Source: JBFHDX01 sp041584475
Lineage (GTDB): Bacteria; Pseudomonadota; Alphaproteobacteria; UBA8366; JADFVY01
Assembly: GCA_041584475.1 (NCBI GenBank)
Contig: JBFHDX010000002.1
Span: 1-64,000, forward strand
Direction: 5' to 3'
Length of the DNA stretch: 64,000 nt
A program made the translations under genes and the position numbers. Each line of letters begins with the position of its first letter. Position 1 is the stretch's first letter. Of the stretch, positions 1-7,911 are shown one piece after another. The notes beneath the pieces are model-generated. The model was not told the origin of the DNA. It did no database searches and was given only the letters and a program-made list of their open reading frames with translations.

Positions 1-36
1 AGGAACCATAGTAAACCGACACGACGTCAGGTACCC

Positions 37-594
37 ATGAGCAAGGCCTTCACACGCGAGACCGACGACGCGCCCGACGACGACCTGCCGGACGAGCCCG
101 ATCCGCTGCCGGCGGGCTTCAAGAACTACATTACGCCGGCCGGGCTCGCGCGGCTCCAGGACGAGCTCAACCGGCTGTGGACCGTTGAACGGCCGAAGGT
201 CGTCGAGACCGTCGCCTGGGCGGCGGGCAACGGCGACCGTTCGGAGAACGGCGACTACATCTACGGCAAGAAACGGCTGCGCGAGATCGACCGGCGCGTG
301 CGCCACCTGCGCAAGCGGCTGGAGATCGCGGAGGTCGTCGATTCGAGGCTGCAGAAGAACCGCGACCGCGTGTTCTTCGGCGCCACCGTCACCTACGCGG
401 ATTCGCACGACAGGGAGCGCACGGTGCGCATCGTCGGCGTCGACGAGGCGCGCTCGGAGGCGGGCGAGATCAGCTGGATCTCGCCGGTCGCGCGGGCGCT
501 GCTGAAAGCGCAGGAAGGCGACGTCGTCGAGGTGCGCACGCCGGCCGGCGTCGAGCGGCTCGAGGTGCTGGAGATCGCCTACCCGGACGACTGA
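37..594 (+). CDS. greB: Transcription elongation factor GreB
   Basis: GreB/GreA-type factor of 185 residues. It enters the RNA polymerase secondary channel and stimulates cleavage of backtracked transcripts. The N-terminal coiled coil (about residues 31-100) carries the acidic tip GDRSENGDY, with Asp67 and Glu70 matching the catalytic acidic pair of the family. The FKBP-like C-terminal domain follows (about 110-183). The GreB-type run YIYGKKRLREIDRR favours GreB over GreA. About 25 extra acidic residues precede the usual start. The ATG is preceded by a weak AGG. The gene converges with gap. Promoter elements lie outside or at the very edge of the window. Confidence 0.95.
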   Translation: MSKAFTRETDDAPDDDLPDEPDPLPAGFKNYITPAGLARLQDELNRLWTVERPKVVETVAWAAGNGDRSENGDYIYGKKRLREIDRRVRHLRKRLEIAEVVDSRLQKNRDRVFFGATVTYADSHDRERTVRIVGVDEARSEAGEISWISPVARALLKAQEGDVVEVRTPAGVERLEVLEIAYPDD

Positions 595-667
595 ACGGCA
601 CAGGTCACGCCGGGACCGAACGAGAGAGCGGGGCCCCGCGTCGCTTTGCCCCGGTGGTCGCCGCGGC

Positions 668-1675
668 TCAGATCAGCCGCGCCATCGCCACCGCGGTGTC
701 CGACATGCGGTTCGAGAAGCCCCACTCGTTGTCGTACCACGACAGGACGCGCGCGAAGCGGCCGTCGATCACCTGGGTCTGCGTCAGGTCGAAGGTCGAG
801 CTCGCGGCGCTGTGGTTGAAGTCGATCGAGACCAGCGGCTTCTCGTTGGTCTCCAGCACGCCCTTGAGCGGCCCGGCCGCCGCCTTGCGGATCGCCTCGT
901 TGATCTCCTCGGCCGTCGTCTCGCGGGCGGCGTCGAACTTCAGATCGATTAGCGAGACGTTCGGTGTCGGCACCCGGATCGCGGTGCCGTCGAGCTTGCC
1001 CTTGAGCTCGGGCAGCACGAGCCCGACGGCCCGCGCCGCGCCGGTCGAGGTCGGGATCATCGAGACGGCGGCGGCGCGCGCCCGCCGCAGATCCTTGTGC
1101 AGCGTGTCCACCGTCGACTGGTCGCCGGTGTAGGCGTGGATCGTCGTCATGAAGCCGCGCTCGATGCCGATCGCCTGGTTCAGCACGTAGGCCACCGGGG
1201 CGAGGCAGTTGGTCGTGCACGACGCGTTGGAGACGACGATGTGCTCCTGCGTCAGCTGGTCGTGGTTGACGCCATAGACGACCGTCAGGTCGGCGCCCGT
1301 GGCGGGCGCCGAGACCAGTACGCGCTTGGCGCCGGCCTCTAGGTGCATCGCCGCCTTCTCGCGCGCGGTGAAGATGCCGGTGCACTCGAAGGCGATGTCG
1401 ACGCCCAGCTCCTGCCACGGCAGCTTCGTCGGGTCGCGCTCGGCGGTGACCTTGACCTTGCCGCGGCCGAAATCCATCCAGTCCTCGCCGGTCGCGACCT
1501 CGACCGGCAGCCTGCCGTGCACCGAATCGTACGCGACCAGGTGCGCGTTGGTCTCGACCGGTCCGAGATCGTTGATGCCGACGAACTCGATGTCGTCGCG
1601 CCGCGCCTCGACCGCCGCGCGCAGCACCAGCCGCCCGATGCGCCCGAACCCGTTGATCGCCACACGTACTGCCAT
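668..1675 (-). CDS. gap: Type I glyceraldehyde-3-phosphate dehydrogenase
   Basis: Phosphorylating GAPDH of 335 residues, cytoplasmic, glycolysis and gluconeogenesis. The Rossmann motif GFGRIGR spans 9-15. The Asn35-Asp36 pair is typical of NAD+-preferring enzymes. The catalytic SNASCTTNCLAP motif places the nucleophile at Cys153. Length is normal. It lies 43 bp downstream of tkt on the same strand, so tkt-gap is a likely central-carbon operon, as is common in alphaproteobacteria. A purine-rich GGGGGA and GAGAG stretch precedes the ATG. Confidence 0.97.
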   Translation of the reverse strand: MAVRVAINGFGRIGRLVLRAAVEARRDDIEFVGINDLGPVETNAHLVAYDSVHGRLPVEVATGEDWMDFGRGKVKVTAERDPTKLPWQELGVDIAFECTGIFTAREKAAMHLEAGAKRVLVSAPATGADLTVVYGVNHDQLTQEHIVVSNASCTTNCLAPVAYVLNQAIGIERGFMTTIHAYTGDQSTVDTLHKDLRRARAAAVSMIPTSTGAARAVGLVLPELKGKLDGTAIRVPTPNVSLIDLKFDAARETTAEEINEAIRKAAAGPLKGVLETNEKPLVSIDFNHSAASSTFDLTQTQVIDGRFARVLSWYDNEWGFSNRMSDTAVAMARLI

Positions 1676-1718
1676 CTCTCGCTGTCCCCCTTGCCTGTTC
1701 CTGCCTGTGCCGTATCGC

Positions 1719-3728
1719 TCAGAGCCGCTTGGTCACCTCGCCGACGACGGCGGCGGCGGTGATGCCGAAATGCTCGTAGAGATGTTCCGCCGGGGCCGAG
1801 GCGCCGAAAGATTCCATGCCGATGAAGCCGCCGTCGGGCCCGATATAGCGGTCCCAGCCCTGGCGGACGGCCGCCTCGACGGCGACGCGCAGTGTTCCCT
1901 CGCCGAGCACCGAGGCGCGGTAGTCGTCCTCCTGGGCGTCGAACAGCTCGAATGAGGGCAGCGAGACGACGGCGGTCGGAATGCCGTCCGCCTCCAGCGC
2001 ATCGCGCGCCTTGACCGCGATCTCGACCTCCGATCCGGTCGCCAGCAGCGTCACCTTGCGCGCCTTGGCACCCTTTTCCGCCTCGCGCAGCACGTAGCCG
2101 CCCTTGGCGCAGAGATTCGCGGACTCGTGCTCGGTGCGCAGCGTCGGCACGCCCTGGCGCGTGAGCGCCAGGATCGTCGGCCGGCCCGTGGCGCGCAGGG
2201 CGAGCGCCCAGCATTCCGCCGTCTCGATCACGTCGGCGGGGCGGAAGACCGCCAGGTTGGGCATCGCCCGCAGCGCCGCCAGATGTTCGATCGGCTGGTG
2301 CGTCGGGCCGTCCTCGCCGAGGCCGATCGAATCGTGCGTCATGACGTAGACGACGCGCTTGCCCATCAGCGCCGACAGGCGGATCGCCGGGCGGCAGTAA
2401 TCCGTGAACACGAGGAACGTGCCGCCATAGGGGATGAGGCCGCCGTGCAGCGCGATGCCGTTCATCGCCGCCGCCATGCCGTGCTCGCGCACGCCGTAAT
2501 TGATGTAGCTGCCGGCGTAGTTGTCCGCGTCGACCGCCTCCATGCCGGTGACCCGCGTACCGTTCGAGCCCGTCAGGTCGGCCGAGCCGCCGACCATCTC
2601 GGGCACCGCGCGCGTCAGCACCTCGAGCACTTTCTGGCTCGCCACCCGCGTCGCCAGCTTCGGCGTCTCCGCCGCCATGCGCGCCTTGAACGTATCGAGC
2701 TCCGACTCCCAGCCGACCGGCAGGTCGCCGGCCATGACGCGCTCGAACTCGCCGCGCACGTCGTTGTCGAGGGCGGCCACGCGCTTCTCCCATTCCATGC
2801 GTGCGGCTTCTCCGCGCCCGCCGATCACGCGCCAGGCATCGAGAATGTGGGCGGGAACCTCGAACGGCGGGTGCGGCCAGCCCAGCTTCTCGCGGGCGCC
2901 CGCGACTTCCTCGTCGCCGAGCGGCGAACCGTGCGTCTTCTCGCTGCCCGCCTTGGTCGGCGCGCCATAGCCGATGATGGTGCGGCAGGCGATCAGCGAC
3001 GGTCGCTCCGACGTCCTGGCCGCGGTCAGCGCCTCGTCGATCGCCGCCGGGTCGTGGCCGTCGATGCGCGTCACCTCCCAGCCCGAGGCGTCGAACCGCT
3101 TGAGTTGATCGTCGCCGACCGACAGCGAGGTTTTGCCGTCGATGGTTATGCCGTTGTCGTCGAACAGCACGATGAGCCGGCCGAGCCGCAGATGGCCGGC
3201 AAGCGATATCGCCTCGTGGCTGATGCCCTCCATCAGGCAGCCGTCGCCGGCCAGCACGTAGGTATGGTGGTCGACGAGCTCCGGCCCGTGCCGCGCCGCC
3301 AGCATGCGCTCCGCCAGCGCCATGCCGACCGCGTTGGCGAGCCCCTGGCCGAGCGGCCCGGTGGTCGTCTCGATGCCGGGCGCGTGGCCGTATTCGGGGT
3401 GGCCGGCGGTGCGGCTGCCGAGCTGGCGGAAGTGCTCGAGCTCTTCGATATCCATGCCGACATAGCCGGTCAGGTAGAGCAGCGAATAGAGCAGCATGGA
3501 ACCGTGTCCGGCGGACAGCACGAAACGGTCGCGGTCCCACCAGCCGGGCGCGCTGGCGTCGAACTTGAGGTGGCGCGAGAACAGCACCGTGGCAACGTCG
3601 GCCGCGCCCATCGGCATCCCCGGGTGGCCGGAGTTCGCACGCTGCACGGCGTCCATCGACAGGGCGCGGATCGCGTTCGACATCTCCTCGTGCGTCGCCG
3701 TCTGCGAACGCGATTTCACAACGCTCAT
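1719..3728 (-). CDS. tkt: Transketolase
   Basis: Transketolase of 669 residues, TPP-dependent, pentose phosphate and Calvin-type sugar interconversion. The reading frame is open 113 codons further upstream, but family similarity begins at MSVVKSRS, so the ATG at 3728 is chosen. Visible motifs are the NSGHPGMPMG substrate loop with His35, the TPP/Mg motif starting GDG at 161-163 and reaching Asn192, and the second-domain motif near MTHDSIGLGEDGPTHQP. gap follows 43 bp downstream. A possible promoter lies about 155 bp upstream. Confidence 0.96.
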   Translation of the reverse strand: MSVVKSRSQTATHEEMSNAIRALSMDAVQRANSGHPGMPMGAADVATVLFSRHLKFDASAPGWWDRDRFVLSAGHGSMLLYSLLYLTGYVGMDIEELEHFRQLGSRTAGHPEYGHAPGIETTTGPLGQGLANAVGMALAERMLAARHGPELVDHHTYVLAGDGCLMEGISHEAISLAGHLRLGRLIVLFDDNGITIDGKTSLSVGDDQLKRFDASGWEVTRIDGHDPAAIDEALTAARTSERPSLIACRTIIGYGAPTKAGSEKTHGSPLGDEEVAGAREKLGWPHPPFEVPAHILDAWRVIGGRGEAARMEWEKRVAALDNDVRGEFERVMAGDLPVGWESELDTFKARMAAETPKLATRVASQKVLEVLTRAVPEMVGGSADLTGSNGTRVTGMEAVDADNYAGSYINYGVREHGMAAAMNGIALHGGLIPYGGTFLVFTDYCRPAIRLSALMGKRVVYVMTHDSIGLGEDGPTHQPIEHLAALRAMPNLAVFRPADVIETAECWALALRATGRPTILALTRQGVPTLRTEHESANLCAKGGYVLREAEKGAKARKVTLLATGSEVEIAVKARDALEADGIPTAVVSLPSFELFDAQEDDYRASVLGEGTLRVAVEAAVRQGWDRYIGPDGGFIGMESFGASAPAEHLYEHFGITAAAVVGEVTKRL

Positions 3729-3881
3729 GGACGTGTTCCCGCTTGTTTGCCCGTTGCCCGCAAAATGACCGCTTTGGCGCCGCTCCGCACCGGCCCCGTC
3801 ACGCTGTCCCGCCGCCGCCGGCAGCCGGCCGCACCCCGTGCGCCCCAATCTGCCGTCGGGCAAGTCTGACAGCAAGGCGGC

Positions 3882-3910
3882 AAAATGACGCCACGCCGCA
3901 GTGTCGTCAA
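3882..3910 (-). promoter_or_regulatory. Possible tkt promoter
   Basis: On the reverse strand a TTGACG hexamer (complement of 3905-3910) is followed after 17 bases by CATTTT (3882-3887). The -35 match is good and the -10 match is weak (three of six). The position, about 155 bp upstream of the tkt ATG, is plausible. Inferred from sequence only. Confidence 0.3.
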
Positions 3911-3968
3911 TGGCCGACACTTCCGGGTAGGCCGCCGACCGCTGTGGACTTTCCGGTGGATCAGTGCC

Positions 3969-4050
3969 TGTGGAAAAAGGGGATAACATCATGAGCCGGC
4001 GTACCCTGGACGCGGATGGCGGGCGTTGCTGTGGACAAACCTGTCGATAA
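3969..4050 (+). promoter_or_regulatory. Cluster of DnaA-box-like sites upstream of dCTP deaminase gene
   Basis: Compared with the DnaA box read as TGTGGATAA, three 9-mers match at 8 of 9 positions, all in the same orientation: TGTGGAAAA (3969-3977), TGTGGACAA (4030-4038) and TGTCGATAA (4042-4050). A fourth, AGGGGATAA (3978-3986), matches 7 of 9, and TGTGGACTT at 3943-3951 matches 6 of 9. The cluster ends 130 bp before the deaminase start. Binding by DnaA is an inference. Confidence 0.45.
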
Positions 4051-4180
4051 ATCGCGAAAATCCGCACCGCCCCAGAGCCTTACACCGCGGCTGGAACTCT
4101 GTTATGACAATAGCCGCCATGCGCCGCGCCGGGGCGCGTGCGGCACGCGCTGTTCGCAGAGGCTATTCGGGGTCGAAACC

Positions 4181-5350
4181 ATGACCGAGTCGGCAAAGAC
4201 CGTCGCCGCGGGCGCAGGGCGTGAAGAGCCCGGCGCGGCGCGGCGGCGCAACGGCGTACTGCCGTTCCAGGCGCTGCGCGATCTCGTGCGCGACGGCCAG
4301 ATCGTCGCCGCCGAGGAGATCGCCGAGGCGCAGCTGCAGCCGGCCAGCATGGACCTCCGGCTCGGGCGCGTCGCCTACCGCGTCCGCGGCAGCTTCCTGC
4401 CCGGCCGCGAAGCCACGGTGATGGAGAAGATCGGCCGTTTCGGCATGCACGAGATCGATCTCGGTGAGGGCGCCGTGCTCGAGAAGGGCTGCGTCTATAT
4501 CGTGCCGCTGATGGAATCGCTCAAGCTCGAGCGTGGCATCACCGGCATCGCCAACCCGAAGAGCTCGACCGGCCGGCTCGACATCTTCACGCGCCTGATC
4601 ACCGACCATGCGAGCGAGTTCGAGCGCATCCGCGGTGGCTATGCCGGGCCGCTCTACCTGGAGATATCGCCGCGCTCGTTCAGCATCGTCGTCCGGCGCG
4701 GCACGCGGCTCAACCAGCTGCGCCTGCGGCGCGGCGCGTCCGCTTACAGCGACGCCGCGATCCGCCGCCTGCATCGCGAGGTTGGCATCATCGACCGCGA
4801 GGCGCGCGAAGACGACGTCTCGAACGGCCTCGCGCTGACGGTGGACCTGACCGGCGAGCCGGGGACGGATGTCGTCGGCTATCGGGCGAAGCATCACACG
4901 CCGCTGATCGATGTCGAGAAGGTCGGCCATTACGACCCGCTCGAATATTGGGACCCGATCCGCGTGCGGCCCGGCGAGGGCATCTTCCTCAACCCCGATG
5001 ATTTCTACATTCTCGCCTCGAAGGAGGCGGTCCGGGTGCCGCCGGACTGCGCCGTCGAGATGGTCGCCTACGACACGCTGGTCGGCGAGTTCCGCGTCCA
5101 TTATGCGGGCTTCTTCGATCCCGGCTTCGGCTATTCCGGCGACGACGCCGGCAATACGCGGGCGGTGCTCGAGGTACGCTCGCACGAGGTCCCGTTCCTG
5201 CTCGAGGACGGGCAGATCGTCGGACGCCTCGCCTTCGACAAGCTGGCGGCGGTGCCCGAGAAGCTCTACGGGGCGGACATCGGCTCGTCCTACCAGGGCC
5301 AGGGCCTCATGCTGTCCAAGCAGTTCCGCCGCGACGGCCTGCCACGCTGA
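4181..5350 (+). CDS. dcd: 2'-deoxycytidine 5'-triphosphate deaminase, two-domain type
   Basis: Predicted dCTP deaminase of 389 residues. It converts dCTP to dUTP, the precursor of dUMP for thymidylate synthesis. It belongs to the long alphaproteobacterial form (PF06559 type), which is about twice the length of E. coli Dcd because the dUTPase-like fold is repeated. The first copy contains ANPKSSTGRLDIF and EISPRSFSIVVR. The second contains VEMVAYDTLVGEFRVHYAGFF and a GRLAF strand near the C-terminus. The ATG at 4181 is chosen because the family-like sequence starts just after it. The frame is open 55 codons further upstream. The cluster of DnaA-like boxes upstream suggests cell-cycle-linked control. 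Confidence 0.88.
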   Translation: MTESAKTVAAGAGREEPGAARRRNGVLPFQALRDLVRDGQIVAAEEIAEAQLQPASMDLRLGRVAYRVRGSFLPGREATVMEKIGRFGMHEIDLGEGAVLEKGCVYIVPLMESLKLERGITGIANPKSSTGRLDIFTRLITDHASEFERIRGGYAGPLYLEISPRSFSIVVRRGTRLNQLRLRRGASAYSDAAIRRLHREVGIIDREAREDDVSNGLALTVDLTGEPGTDVVGYRAKHHTPLIDVEKVGHYDPLEYWDPIRVRPGEGIFLNPDDFYILASKEAVRVPPDCAVEMVAYDTLVGEFRVHYAGFFDPGFGYSGDDAGNTRAVLEVRSHEVPFLLEDGQIVGRLAFDKLAAVPEKLYGADIGSSYQGQGLMLSKQFRRDGLPR

Positions 5351-5367
5351 GGGGCCGAGGCGCGTTG

Positions 5368-5397
5368 TTGACCGGGGCGGCGCCCGCTGCCTATTGT
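5368..5397 (+). promoter_or_regulatory. Candidate promoter for DUF4164-zapA-6S segment
   Basis: TTGACC at 5368-5373 is followed by TATTGT at 5392-5397 with an 18-bp spacer, a reasonable sigma-70-type pair. It starts 18 bp after the deaminase stop and lies 46 bp before the next ATG. Confidence 0.4.
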
Positions 5398-5442
5398 CTG
5401 GTCGATCAACCAGACAGAACGCGAGGCGACCGGGACCGCAAG

Positions 5443-5670
5443 ATGACCCGTCTGCAAGCTGCCCAGAACCGCCTCGAGGCGGCGGTGGCCCGGCTCGAGG
5501 CCGCTCTGACGCATCGTCAGGAAGGCGACGGGAACGCCGATCTGGCGGACCAGCTGGCCCGCGTGCGCGAGGACTATGCGGCGCTGAAGACGACGGCCGA
5601 CACGGTGGCCGGGCGTCTCGATTCGGCGATCGCGCGGATGCGCCGCCTGCTCGGCGAAGCCGCGGAATAG
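5443..5670 (+). CDS. DUF4164 small coiled-coil protein
   Basis: Protein of 75 residues, almost entirely predicted heptad coiled coil rich in Ala, Leu, Glu and Arg. It has no signal peptide or membrane segment. Proteins of this family are commonly encoded directly before zapA in alphaproteobacteria, and here zapA begins 14 bp after the stop. The ATG at 5443 is preferred over the longer open frame because the coiled coil starts there. A structural role near the divisome is a guess from context. No catalytic residues are visible. Confidence 0.75.
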   Translation: MTRLQAAQNRLEAAVARLEAALTHRQEGDGNADLADQLARVREDYAALKTTADTVAGRLDSAIARMRRLLGEAAE

Positions 5671-5684
5671 GAACGTCGCAGCCC

Positions 5685-5993
5685 ATGGCGCAGGTCACGA
5701 TCACGGTCAACAGCCGCCACTACACGATCGGTTGCGCCGATGGCGAGGAGCCGCGCCTGCGCGAGCTGGCGGCGGACCTCGACCGGCGCATGGGCGATCT
5801 GGTATCCGACGTCGGCCAGATCGGCGATGCGCGCCTGCTCGTCATGCTCTGCCTGCTCCTGCTCGACGAGATGGAGGGATTCGGCAGCGAGGCGCTCGCG
5901 CCGCAGCCCGGCAGCGAGGATGCGGCGGCGGCGCTTGTCGAAGGCCTGGCCGAGCGCATCGAAAGGCTTGCCGAGCAACTCGAGGCCCCTTAG
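5685..5993 (+). CDS. zapA: Cell division protein ZapA
   Basis: ZapA of 102 residues, which binds and bundles FtsZ protofilaments at midcell. The N-terminal beta-sheet head carries the family motif around VTITVNSRHYTIGCADGEE. A central helix (about 45-66) and a C-terminal coiled coil (about 78-100) follow. It sits after the DUF4164 gene and before 6S RNA and 5-formyl-THF cyclo-ligase, the classic proteobacterial zapA - ssrS - fthfS order. Confidence 0.9.
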   Translation: MAQVTITVNSRHYTIGCADGEEPRLRELAADLDRRMGDLVSDVGQIGDARLLVMLCLLLLDEMEGFGSEALAPQPGSEDAAAALVEGLAERIERLAEQLEAP

Positions 5994-5999
5994 ATAAGG

Positions 6000-6168
6000 A
6001 AGCCGGGCGACTGCGGCGCGGTGCGTGAGTCGTCGAGATCCCTGGGGCCAACGTTATCCTCTAGGGAGCTGTCCCTGCCGGGATCGTGGTCCCGGTATAC
6101 GGCGCCCACCTGCTTACGCAGGCCCGAGAGGAACCTGACAGCACGGCCGAGGCGGCATCGCCCGACTT
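6000..6168 (+). ncRNA. ssrS: 6S RNA
   Basis: 6S RNA binds sigma-70 RNA polymerase holoenzyme as an open-promoter mimic. The ends are set by a closing stem: AAGCCGGGCGA (6000-6010) pairs with TCGCCCGACTT (6158-6168) with one mismatch. Inside are segments typical of alphaproteobacterial 6S RNA: GATCCCTGGGGCCAACGTTA, then a GGAGCTGTCCCTGCCGGGAT stretch, the CGTGGTCCCGGTAT side of the central bubble, and the CCACCTGCTTACGCAGGC hairpin. The position between zapA and 5-formyl-THF cyclo-ligase is the expected locus. Exact ends are approximate. Confidence 0.88.
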
Positions 6169-6218
6169 TGACCCCTTCCGGTCGCTCCTGCAGCGGCGCA
6201 GCGAACCCCGTTATCCCG

Positions 6219-6821
6219 ATGACCCTGGCGACCGACATCAGCGACGCGAAGCGCGGCCTGCGCGCCGAGGCGACGGCTGCACGGCGCACGGCGGCGCGCG
6301 CCGACGACGGCACGGCGGGAGCACGGCTCGCCGAGCGCCTCGCGGCGGCGGCGATCGTGCCGCGCGCGGCGACGGTGTCCGGCTTCTGGCCGATCGGCGA
6401 CGAGATCGACGTGATGCCGGCCCTGCGCGCCTTGGCGGCGGCGGGTCACACGGTTGCCCTGCCGGTGGTCACCGGCCGGGGCCGCCCGCTCCTGTTCCGC
6501 GTCTGGCGCGAGGGCGACGCGATGCAGAGCGGCCCTTTCGGCATCCATGAACCGCTCGAGTCCGCCCCGTCGATCGACCCCGACGTGGTGCTGGTGCCGC
6601 TGCTCGCCTTCGACCGGGCCGGATTTCGCGTCGGTTACGGCGGCGGCTACTACGACCGCAGCCTCGCCGCCCTGCGCGCCCGGGCGCTCGTCGTCGCGGT
6701 CGGCATCGCCTGGTCGGCGCAGGAAATCGCCGCCGTGCCGCACGACGCCCGCGACGAGCCGCTCGATTGGGTCGTCACCGAACGCGAGGCGATCCGCGTC
6801 GCCCGGGGCGATCGCCCATGA
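6219..6821 (+). CDS. 5-formyltetrahydrofolate cyclo-ligase
   Basis: ATP-dependent enzyme of 200 residues converting 5-formyl-THF to 5,10-methenyl-THF in one-carbon metabolism (YgfA/MTHFS family). The motif AFDRAGFRVGYGGGYYDRSL near residues 126-147 is the ATP/folate signature. The ATG at 6219 is chosen because the frame upstream runs through 6S RNA. The stop overlaps the next start as ATGA. Linkage to 6S RNA is conserved in proteobacteria. Confidence 0.93.
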   Translation: MTLATDISDAKRGLRAEATAARRTAARADDGTAGARLAERLAAAAIVPRAATVSGFWPIGDEIDVMPALRALAAAGHTVALPVVTGRGRPLLFRVWREGDAMQSGPFGIHEPLESAPSIDPDVVLVPLLAFDRAGFRVGYGGGYYDRSLAALRARALVVAVGIAWSAQEIAAVPHDARDEPLDWVVTEREAIRVARGDRP

Positions 6822-7633
6822 GGCTCTTGTTCCTCGGCGATATCGTCGGCCGCAGCGGTCGGGAGGCGGTCGTCGAGCGCGTCCCGGCGCTGCGCCGCGA
6901 CCTCGAACTCGACTTCGTCGTCGCCAACGGTGAGAACGCGGCCGCCGGATTCGGGCTGACCCCGAAGATCTGCGATGCGCTCTTCGCGGCCGGCGTCGAC
7001 GTCGTTACCGGCGGCAACCATAGCTGGGACCAGCGCGAGATCATCCCCTATATCAGCGAGCAGGCGCGGCTGCTGCGGCCGGAGAACTACCCGGCCGGGA
7101 CCCCTGGACGCGGCGCCGGCCTGTTCGAGACGCGCGGCGGCCGCAAGGTGCTGGTCGTCCAGGTCATGTGCCGGCTCTTCATGGACCCGCTCGATTGCCC
7201 GTTCGCGGCCCTCGACCGGCTGCTGCCGAAGGAGCGCCCGCGCGGCGCCGGCGCCGACGCGGTCTTGGTCGACGTGCACGGCGAGGCGACCAGCGAGAAA
7301 ATGGCGCTCGGCCAGTGGGCCGACGGCCGCGCGAGCCTCGTCGTCGGCAGCCACACCCACGCGCCGACCGCCGACGCGCAGATCCTGCCGGGCGGTACCG
7401 CGTACCAGACCGACGCCGGCATGTGCGGTGACTACGATTCCGTGATCGGCATGCAGAAGGGACCCGCGATCGAACGTTTCGTCCGCAAGATGCGCGGCGA
7501 ACGCCTCGTGCCGGCCGACGGCGAGGCGACGCTGTGCGGCGTATTCGTCGAGACCGACGATGCCACGGGCAGGGCGCGCCACGTCGCGCCGATACGCCAG
7601 GGCGGGCGGCTCGCGCCCCACTGGCCGGTGTGA
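6818..7633 (+). CDS. YmdB-family metallophosphoesterase
   Basis: TIGR00282-type calcineurin-like phosphoesterase of 271 residues. Family members such as Bacillus YmdB hydrolyse 2',3'-cyclic nucleotides. Metal-binding motifs are visible in order: GDIVGRSGR at the N-terminus, NGENAAAGFG, GGNHSWDQ, VDVHGEATSE and GSHTHAPTAD. Length is normal. The start overlaps the previous stop by 4 bp, suggesting translational coupling. It ends the operon. The 278 bp after it hold no recognisable gene. Confidence 0.88.
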   Translation: MRLLFLGDIVGRSGREAVVERVPALRRDLELDFVVANGENAAAGFGLTPKICDALFAAGVDVVTGGNHSWDQREIIPYISEQARLLRPENYPAGTPGRGAGLFETRGGRKVLVVQVMCRLFMDPLDCPFAALDRLLPKERPRGAGADAVLVDVHGEATSEKMALGQWADGRASLVVGSHTHAPTADAQILPGGTAYQTDAGMCGDYDSVIGMQKGPAIERFVRKMRGERLVPADGEATLCGVFVETDDATGRARHVAPIRQGGRLAPHWPV

Positions 7634-7911
7634 CCCGCGAGAATCCGTAGAGCACTGTCCGAATTATGCGGACGCGGGTCTCGCCGCCGGCGCGGTGGGT
7701 TGCGCCCCCGCCCCCGCCCTGTGCCCGCGAGGGGGAGCGTGACTCTCCGTATCGCGGCAGCCTTGCGACCGCCTTTCCGGTTGGGGAAGGGCAGGGGGAC
7801 AGGCGCGACGTGCCGGTGCAGGCCGACCCGGATCCCGACCTAGCGGATCTTGCTCCGGAAATAGGGTCACGCAGGGCAAGCGGCCCCTGTCAGCGGTCGA
7901 GCGCGGCGGAC

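Larger units (their letters stand above)
3729..4180. other. Divergent tkt / dCTP deaminase intergenic region
   Basis: 452 bp with no convincing gene. The tkt-proximal half holds the possible reverse promoter. The half nearer the deaminase gene holds a cluster of DnaA-box-like 9-mers (see separate entry). The deaminase frame is open through much of this region, but residues before 4181 resemble no family member. Confidence 0.6.

Noticed and set aside
610..650. Bidirectional terminator between greB and gap
   Set aside because: The palindrome GCGGGGCCCCGC has no loop and no T tract, so it is not a convincing terminator.
3943..4050. Possible chromosomal replication origin
   Set aside because: The DnaA-like boxes lack an adjacent AT-rich unwinding region and there are no origin-linked genes such as dnaA, hemE or parAB nearby. 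A promoter role is more likely.
7634..7911. Small RNA or gene between the YmdB-type and MCP genes
   Set aside because: Only a 5-bp hairpin (GTCCG/CGGAC) and low-complexity G/C sequence were seen. Nothing supports a gene.
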